The notes beneath the pieces were generated by a model, which worked only from the letters and a program-made list of their open reading frames with translations, was not told the origin of the DNA and searched no databases. The position numbers were made by a program, and so were the translations under genes. Positions 58,401-64,000 of a stretch of 64,000 nucleotides of DNA are shown piece after piece. This DNA is from Cognatishimia activa (lineage in GTDB: Bacteria > Pseudomonadota > Alphaproteobacteria > Rhodobacterales > Rhodobacteraceae), in contig NZ_CYTO01000008.1 of assembly GCF_001458335.1 (NCBI RefSeq), positions 1-64,000 on the forward strand. Direction: 5' to 3'. How positions within the stretch are numbered: position 1 is the first letter of the stretch; every line of letters starts with the position of its first letter.

Positions 58401-59957
58401 TTATTCGGCGGGGGTGCCGAATTTCTTGATCTCGCCAGACTTCAAGCGATCGAGATATCCTTGAAGTTCGCGTTTCACGATTGGCATCAGGAAATAGAGG
58501 CCAAAGACGTTCACAACCGCCATCGCAAAGATCGCTGCGTCGGAGAAGTCGATAACCGGACCCAAAGATGCGGATGCACCGATGACCACGAACACGCAGA
58601 ACAGCACTTTGAAGAACAGCTGAGACCCATTGCTTTCACCGAACAGGAAGGTCCAGGCTTTCAGGCCGTAGTAGGACCATGAGATCATGGTGGAGAAAGC
58701 GAACAGGATCACAGCCAGCGCGAGGATGTATTTGAAACCACCGAATGCGGAAGAGAAGGCCGCAGAGGTCAGCGCCACACCACCATTGCCGTCAACGGTC
58801 GCGATTGCAGAACCCGCTTCGTTCAGAAGGTAGTTGCCAGTTGCTGGATCGATCATCAGCTGGCCAGTGATAATGATCACCAGAGCTGTCATGGTACAGA
58901 TCACCACCGTGTCGATGAACGGTTCAAGCAAGGATACGTAGCCTTCGGTGATCGGCTCTTTGGTCCGTACCGCCGAGTGCGCAATCGCTGCGAAACCAAC
59001 ACCCGCTTCGCTGGAGAATGCGGCGCGTTTGAAACCTTGGATCAAAGCACCAACCATACCGCCGGCAACGCCGAGACCTGTGAAGGCACCTTCAAAGATC
59101 TGACCAAACGCCCAACCGATTTTGTCGAAATTGATCGCAAGGATCACCAGCGCGGTCACCACATAGACAATAGCCATGAATGGAACGACTTTTTCAGTCA
59201 CGCGGGCGATGGATTTCAGGCCACCGACGATGACGGCAAAAACAACCACTGCAAAGATCACACCGGTGATCACACCTGGATAGTCGCCAACAACATTGGT
59301 GATCTGTGCGTGCGCTTGGTTGGCTTGGAACATGTTGCCGCCGCCCAGTGCACCCAAAATACAGAAGACAGAGAACATCACCGCAAGGATCTTACCGCCC
59401 GGTAGCCCACGCTCTGCGAAACCTTTTGTCAGGTAGTACATTGGACCACCGGACACGGTGCCGTCTGGATACTCGTTCCGGTATTTCACACCAAGGGTAC
59501 ATTCGGTGAATTTGGACGCCATCCCCATCAGACCCGCAAGGATCATCCAGAAAGTTGCACCCGGACCACCAATGCTGATCGCCACCGCAACACCCGCGAT
59601 GTTACCCAGACCGACGGTGCCGGAAAGTGCGGTCGCAAGTGCTTGGAAGTGGCTCACTTCACCTGCATCGTTTGGATCCGAATAGTCACCCTTCACCAAA
59701 GAAATCGCGTGGCTGAAGCCTTTGAGCTGAATCAAACCGAAGTACAGTGTGAACACAGTCGCTGCGATCACCAGCCAGGCCACGATCCAAGGGAAGGATG
59801 TGCCTGGAAATGGCGAGAAGATGAAGCTGACAAACCAACCGGTAGAGCCAGCGAAGGCGTCGTTAATTTTTTGGTCAATTGATTGCGCGAAGGCCGGTGC
59901 AGATGCAAAGGACAACGCCGCCGCAGCCACTGCTGCGCGGTTAAACATCGAGTTCAT
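58401..59957 (-). CDS. Sodium:alanine/glycine symporter (AGCS family)
   Basis: 518 residues. About eleven helices; AGCS marks include [53 protein letters not shown], and [18 protein letters not shown]. Imports alanine or glycine with Na+. Unusual: the first 24 residues read as a cleavable signal peptide ([14 protein letters not shown]) ahead of the transporter. AGGAA precedes the ATG. Follows the stress protein by 22 bases. Confidence 0.93.
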   Translation of the reverse strand: MNSMFNRAAVAAAALSFASAPAFAQSIDQKINDAFAGSTGWFVSFIFSPFPGTSFPWIVAWLVIAATVFTLYFGLIQLKGFSHAISLVKGDYSDPNDAGEVSHFQALATALSGTVGLGNIAGVAVAISIGGPGATFWMILAGLMGMASKFTECTLGVKYRNEYPDGTVSGGPMYYLTKGFAERGLPGGKILAVMFSVFCILGALGGGNMFQANQAHAQITNVVGDYPGVITGVIFAVVVFAVIVGGLKSIARVTEKVVPFMAIVYVVTALVILAINFDKIGWAFGQIFEGAFTGLGVAGGMVGALIQGFKRAAFSSEAGVGFAAIAHSAVRTKEPITEGYVSLLEPFIDTVVICTMTALVIIITGQLMIDPATGNYLLNEAGSAIATVDGNGGVALTSAAFSSAFGGFKYILALAVILFAFSTMISWSYYGLKAWTFLFGESNGSQLFFKVLFCVFVVIGASASLGPVIDFSDAAIFAMAVVNVFGLYFLMPIVKRELQGYLDRLKSGEIKKFGTPAE

Positions 59958-59979
59958 GTTTGAATTTCCTGTTCGCTTA

Positions 59980-60414
59980 TTAAGGCACGATGGTGCACGG
60001 CACAGATGAGGTCTGTACCAAAGAGCCAGCAACTGAGCCGAACACACGGCTACTCAGGTTGCTATGGCCATTGCGTCCAATGACGATTTGCGTCGCACCA
60101 TTGGCACCGGCAACTTCGTTGAGCGTGTCAGCGATGTGGCCGTACTTGATGATCGTCTCGACAGAAACCCCACTGTCTTTGATCTCTTTCAGCACGGGCT
60201 TCATCAAAGCGGTCTCAGCACGGTCGAGTTCTTCCTGACGGCGCTTATGACGCTCTTCCAGTTCTGATGGGGTCAGGAAAGAATAAGGCGACCATTCCAA
60301 TACGTGAATAAGAACAACCGACCCCCCTTGCGCTTTCGCGCGTCCGATGGCGAACTCAAGCGCACGCTTGGCGGCATCGCTTCCGTCAAATCCGACGGCA
60401 AATTTTTCGGACAT
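59980..60414 (-). CDS. Universal stress protein, single domain
   Basis: 144 residues. UspA fold with the ATP-binding GX2GX9GS-type motif IGRNGHSNLSSRVFGSVAGSL near the end, and the N-terminal AVGFDGSDAAKRALEFA. Likely binds ATP. Upstream of the symporter and probably co-transcribed with it; such Usp-transporter pairs are common and suggest a regulatory link. GGAGTG precedes the ATG. Confidence 0.93.
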   Translation of the reverse strand: MSEKFAVGFDGSDAAKRALEFAIGRAKAQGGSVVLIHVLEWSPYSFLTPSELEERHKRRQEELDRAETALMKPVLKEIKDSGVSVETIIKYGHIADTLNEVAGANGATQIVIGRNGHSNLSSRVFGSVAGSLVQTSSVPCTIVP

Positions 60415-60562
60415 TTTGTCACTCCATTATGGTTGTGGGCGTCATTACGACGCGAGGGCAACTTAGCTGTCACGAAACCGCAATAAATCTTGAAGTTTGC
60501 ATAATTTTTGCAGATATTCGGAACATTGTGGCTTTTTGCCTAAGTGTATCGGAAAAATTCCA

Positions 60563-61033
60563 ATGGACAGAATTGATATTCAAATCCTCTCGATTCTGCA
60601 GAAAAACAGCCAAATCTCGATGGCATTGCTGTCAGAACAGGTTGGATTGTCGCTTTCGGCCTGCCATCGGCGGGTTAAGATCCTAGAAAATGATGGGAAA
60701 ATTTCTCATTACGCTGCGCGCGTGAACCGCGAGGCGGTTGGGCTGAACATTCAGGTCTTTATTGAGATCAAACTAAAGTCCAACAGCCGCGCTGATTTTG
60801 ATGCCTTTGAGGAGGCCATCGCTCGAATCGACGACGTGCTGGAATGCCACGTGATTTCTGGCGAGTTTGATTACTTGATCCGCGTCGCTGCGCCAAATTC
60901 CAGTGGTTATGAGAGCGTCTTAATGGACAGGCTGGCCAATATACCGGCGGTTCTGCACACCAAGACGATGCTGAGCCTGCGTACGGCAAAAGAGTTTAGA
61001 GGCTATAACCTTGAGGGTTTGGCGAACCAGTAG
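60563..61033 (+). CDS. Lrp/AsnC-family transcriptional regulator
   Basis: 156 residues. N-terminal helix-turn-helix (DRIDIQILSILQKNSQISMALLSEQVGLSLSACHRRVKILE) and the C-terminal RAM ligand-binding domain (VLECHVISGEFDYLIRVAAPNSSGYESVL). Usually senses an amino acid. It is divergent from the universal stress protein/alanine symporter pair across 148 bases, the obvious candidate target. GGAAAAA precedes the ATG at 60563. Confidence 0.94.
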   Translation: MDRIDIQILSILQKNSQISMALLSEQVGLSLSACHRRVKILENDGKISHYAARVNREAVGLNIQVFIEIKLKSNSRADFDAFEEAIARIDDVLECHVISGEFDYLIRVAAPNSSGYESVLMDRLANIPAVLHTKTMLSLRTAKEFRGYNLEGLANQ

Positions 61034-61064
61034 CCACCAATTGGTCCTATTTCTTATTGGTGGC
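61033..61064. repeat. Inverted repeat after the Lrp-type gene
   Basis: GCCACCAAT (61033-61041) and ATTGGTGGC (61056-61064) are perfect 9-bp arms around 14 bases; the first arm also sits in the palindrome ACCAATTGGT. It begins on the Lrp stop codon. No T-run follows. It may be a transcript end or an operator for deoC. Confidence 0.5.
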
Positions 61065-61212
61065 GCACCACGTCTCGTCGGAGATCAAAACCAATCATTC
61101 CTCAAATTTATTTGATCATTTGGACAAAATTTATGGCAATTCGGTCATGACTTGGGTTGAATTGCGTTAATATGCGTGGAAAGTTGACCGAAATCTTATC
61201 CTAGAGACCGTC

Positions 61213-62205
61213 ATGCAAACAACGATACAGCAAGACGCGACCCACCAGCTGCCGCAAGCTGTTGAGCCGCGCAATCCCGGCATGGAGCTAGACCTTGATT
61301 GGGTCCAGGCCGTTCAAGCCAACACATCGGCCATCGAGCGACGGGCAAAGACTCTGCCCGGACGGCGATCTGTCAAGAAAGAGCATCAAGCAGCCTGGTT
61401 GCTAAAAGCAATCTCGCTTATCGACCTGACCACCTTGTCCGGCGATGATACCGAGGGTCGTGTGAAACGGCTTTGCGCCAAAGCAAAGCAGCCTGTGCGC
61501 GAAGAGCTGTTGGAAACGCTTGGTATGTCCGGCCTGACAACAGGTGCGATCTGTGTGTACCACGACATGATCGAGACCGCAGTCACCGCTCTGGACGGTA
61601 CAGGCATTCCGGTCGCTGCCGTTTCAACCGGCTTCCCTGCGGGCCTATCGCCTTTCCATCTGCGCGTAGAAGAAATCCGCCAATCCGTGGCGGCAGGTGC
61701 TGCGGAGATTGATATCGTCATCACCCGCCGCCATGTGCTGCAAGGCAATTGGCAAGCGCTTTATGACGAAATGAAAGCCTTCCGCGAAGCCTGTGGCGAT
61801 GCCCATGTAAAAGCCATCCTTGCCACCGGCGAATTGGGCACGCTTCGCAATGTCTACAAAGCGTCGCTTGTCTGCATGATGGCAGGCGCGGATTTCATTA
61901 AGACGTCGACCGGCAAAGAAAGCGTCAATGCGACTCTGCCTGTCTCTCTCGTGATGATCCGAGCGATCCGCGACTACTATGACCGCACGGGTTATCGTGT
62001 GGGCTATAAGCCTGCGGGCGGGATTTCAAAAGCCAAGGACGCACTTGTTTATTTGTCTTTGATAAAAGACGAGCTTGGAGATCGTTGGCTTCAGCCCGAC
62101 CTCTTCCGCTTTGGCGCGTCATCGCTTTTGGGGGATATCGAACGCCAGCTCGAACACCGCGTGACCGGCAAATACTCGGCGGGCCACCGCCACGCCATTG
62201 GGTAA
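61213..62205 (+). CDS. deoC: DeoC, deoxyribose-phosphate aldolase
   Basis: 330 residues. Splits 2-deoxyribose 5-phosphate to acetaldehyde and glyceraldehyde 3-phosphate. The Schiff-base Lys is in DFIKTSTGKE, with the second Lys in YKPAGGISKAKDAL. It has an N-terminal extension of about 60 residues over the short bacterial form, as in the eukaryote-like subgroup. Nine bases separate it from the aldehyde dehydrogenase, which likely oxidises the acetaldehyde. Confidence 0.95.
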   Translation: MQTTIQQDATHQLPQAVEPRNPGMELDLDWVQAVQANTSAIERRAKTLPGRRSVKKEHQAAWLLKAISLIDLTTLSGDDTEGRVKRLCAKAKQPVREELLETLGMSGLTTGAICVYHDMIETAVTALDGTGIPVAAVSTGFPAGLSPFHLRVEEIRQSVAAGAAEIDIVITRRHVLQGNWQALYDEMKAFREACGDAHVKAILATGELGTLRNVYKASLVCMMAGADFIKTSTGKESVNATLPVSLVMIRAIRDYYDRTGYRVGYKPAGGISKAKDALVYLSLIKDELGDRWLQPDLFRFGASSLLGDIERQLEHRVTGKYSAGHRHAIG

Positions 62206-62214
62206 GGACAGACC

Positions 62215-64000
62215 ATGACTGTAAAAGAGATTTTCGAAACCATGGACTATGGCCCTGCCCCGGAATCCGCTGCTGACGCATTGGCTTGGCTGGTGGATCA
62301 AGGCTCTGCCTTTGGTCACTTCATCAACGGCAAATTCACCGCCCCAAGCGAGGGATTTGACAGCAAGAACCCTGCAAATGGGGAAACCCTCGCTCAACTA
62401 TCGCAAGCCACTCAGACAGATGTGGATACCGCGGTAAAGGCGGCGCGGAGTGCGCAAAAGAAATGGGCTGCACTGCCTGGCCACAATCGCGCGCGGTACC
62501 TTTATGCAATTGCGCGATTGGTGCAAAAACACAGCCGCTTGTTTGCCGTGCTAGAGACATTGGACAACGGCAAACCGATCCGCGAAAGCCGCGACATCGA
62601 TATCCCTCTGGTACATCGCCATTTCTATTACCACGCAGGCATGGCGCAGCTAATGGACAGCGAACTCCCTGACCGCGAGGCGCTGGGTGTGTGCGGTCAG
62701 ATCATCCCTTGGAACTTTCCACTTTTGATGCTGGCTTGGAAGGTCGCCCCGGCGATTGCCATGGGCAACACGGTGGTCTTGAAGCCTGCTGAATACACCT
62801 CTTTGACGGCTTTGCTTTTTGCGGACATCTGTCGCCAAGCGGGCCTGCCAAAAGGCGTGGTCAACATCGTTACCGGCGATGGCGCTGTGGGCGAAATGAT
62901 TGTGAACCATGAGGACATCGACAAGATCGCCTTTACGGGTTCGACATCCGTTGGCCGCAAAATCCGCGAAGCGACCGCTGGCAGTGGCAAAGCTCTGACT
63001 TTGGAACTGGGTGGCAAATCCCCGTACGTCGTCTTTGAAGACGCAGATATCGACAGCGCCATCGAAGGGCTGGTCGACGCGATCTGGTTCAACCAAGGTC
63101 AGGTCTGCTGCGCCGGCTCTCGACTGCTGGTGCAAGAAGGCATCGCGGATCGGTTCTATGCCAAACTGAAGGCCCGCATGGACGGTCTGCGTCTGGGCAA
63201 TCCGCTTGATAAGTGCATCGACGTGGGGGCGATTGTTGATCCGGTCCAGTTGAAAACCATCACCGATTTGGTCGAAAGCAATACCGACGGAGAGATTTAT
63301 CGCGCGGGTGCGACGATCCCTGCAGAGGGATGTTTCTATCCGCCGACCCTGATCACCGGTCTCTCTACGGCGTCGAAACTGATGCAGGAAGAGATCTTCG
63401 GGCCGGTGCTGTGTTCCATGACCTTCCGCACGCCCGCTGAAGCGGTCGAGATTGCCAACAACACCCGCTACGGGCTGGCAGCGACGCTTTGGACCGAGAA
63501 TGTGAACCTTGCGCTCGACATCGCGCCGAAGCTGACCGCAGGTGTGGTCTGGGTGAATGCAACCAACCTCTTTGATGCGGCAGCCGGTTTTGGTGGCGTA
63601 CGCGAAAGCGGGTTTGGCCGTGAAGGCGGATGGGAAGGTCTTGCGGCTTACACCAAGCCGAAGGGATCGACCAAAGCGCTGACAAAGGCGGAGCCCTTCA
63701 TGGGCGAAGACGGCCCGGTCGACCCGTTGGATCGCACAGCGAAGCTTTATATTGGCGGCAAACAAGCGCGTCCTGACGGTGGCTATTCACAAAACATCTA
63801 CGCGAAAAACGGCAAGCTTCTCGGCCAAGCGCCCATCGCCAACCGGAAAGACATTCGCAACGCGGTCGAAGCGGCGGCGGGTGCGAAGGCGTGGTCTAAA
63901 ACCACTGGCCACCTGCGGGCGCAGATCCTTTACTACATCGCCGAGAACCTGTCTGCGCGTGCCGAGGAATTCGCAACACGCATTGATGCGCTGACCGGCA
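62215..64000 (+). CDS. Two-domain aldehyde dehydrogenase, cut by the window end
   Basis: 595 codons to the window edge, no stop. The first ALDH unit is complete (about 35-490): CGQIIPWNFPLLMLAWKVAPA, catalytic Glu in LELGGKSPYVVF, catalytic Cys298 in NQGQVCCAGSRL. From about 505 a second ALDH-like N-terminal domain starts (LYIGGKQARPDGGYSQNIYAKNG), so the full protein is a tandem form near 780 residues. The partner of deoC; probably oxidises acetaldehyde to acetate. AAGGACAG precedes the ATG. Confidence 0.9.
   Translation, partial: MTVKEIFETMDYGPAPESAADALAWLVDQGSAFGHFINGKFTAPSEGFDSKNPANGETLAQLSQATQTDVDTAVKAARSAQKKWAALPGHNRARYLYAIARLVQKHSRLFAVLETLDNGKPIRESRDIDIPLVHRHFYYHAGMAQLMDSELPDREALGVCGQIIPWNFPLLMLAWKVAPAIAMGNTVVLKPAEYTSLTALLFADICRQAGLPKGVVNIVTGDGAVGEMIVNHEDIDKIAFTGSTSVGRKIREATAGSGKALTLELGGKSPYVVFEDADIDSAIEGLVDAIWFNQGQVCCAGSRLLVQEGIADRFYAKLKARMDGLRLGNPLDKCIDVGAIVDPVQLKTITDLVESNTDGEIYRAGATIPAEGCFYPPTLITGLSTASKLMQEEIFGPVLCSMTFRTPAEAVEIANNTRYGLAATLWTENVNLALDIAPKLTAGVVWVNATNLFDAAAGFGGVRESGFGREGGWEGLAAYTKPKGSTKALTKAEPFMGEDGPVDPLDRTAKLYIGGKQARPDGGYSQNIYAKNGKLLGQAPIANRKDIRNAVEAAAGAKAWSKTTGHLRAQILYYIAENLSARAEEFATRIDALTG

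Overview
The window is a stretch of ordinary, gene-dense chromosome from an alphaproteobacterium, most likely a marine member of the Rhodobacteraceae (Roseobacter group). That placement is inference. It rests on the enoyl-CoA hydratase / rpsT / dnaA / dnaN / recF / gyrB order, a Hint-domain protein, a DUF5928 glycosyltransferase beside a sulfotransferase, a lone FMN-binding glutamate synthase homologue, and a recurring intergenic motif typical of the group. I see no insertion sequence, prophage, CRISPR array or defence island. There is one tRNA gene and no rRNA.

Layout. 1-304: no gene, two dyad-symmetric elements. 305-2030: the msrP / small Cys-rich protein / msrQ operon for periplasmic methionine sulfoxide repair, with a hairpin over the msrP ribosome binding site. 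2150-6412: glutamate synthase-like FMN protein and the ClpB disaggregase with a probable heat-shock promoter. 6617-10280: a small unknown protein, pyrF, a Nudix hydrolase, a Y-family DNA polymerase with an N-terminal zinc ribbon, and an N-formylglutamate amidohydrolase. 10337-10767: promoter, tRNA-Val(GAC), rpmJ of the zinc-free type, terminator. 10794-11777: Hint-domain protein.

11967-20457 is a seven-gene leftward operon. It has a LivFGHM/substrate-binding ABC importer flanked by two different adenylate-forming acyl-CoA ligases, which suggests uptake and immediate CoA activation of a carboxylic acid. A divergent hybrid histidine kinase and OmpR-type response regulator (20654-23274) face it and may control it. 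23487-33227: LysR regulator, WGR protein, a lone formate dehydrogenase alpha subunit, a histidine phosphatase lacking the usual second catalytic His, a zf-CHCC protein, the DUF5928 glycosyltransferase/sulfotransferase pair, adenosine kinase and nth. 33363-41369: an Ada-like alkyltransferase without the N-terminal Ada domain, an OmpA lipoprotein, an FMN reductase, the two halves of MnmC as separate divergent genes, a DMT exporter, a lytic transglycosylase and dapA.

41441-53047 is the replication and repair core: ubiB and ubiE leftward; mutM, enoyl-CoA hydratase, rpsT, dnaA, dnaN, recF and gyrB rightward. The dnaA leader is rich in GANTC (CcrM) sites and dyads, and a stable hairpin covers the recF ribosome binding site. 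53104-60414 runs leftward: succinate-semialdehyde dehydrogenase, a DUF3775 protein, rmuC-mutL (1-nt overlap), a sodium:alanine symporter and a universal stress protein. 60563-64000 runs rightward: an Lrp/AsnC regulator, deoC, and a two-domain aldehyde dehydrogenase cut off by the window end; the last two form a deoxyribose catabolism unit.

Most promising for undescribed biology: the Cys-rich GDCCVxC protein inside the msrPQ operon, the transporter bracketed by two ligases (one with a degenerate nucleotide-binding loop), and the RNA hairpins over the msrP and recF ribosome binding sites.
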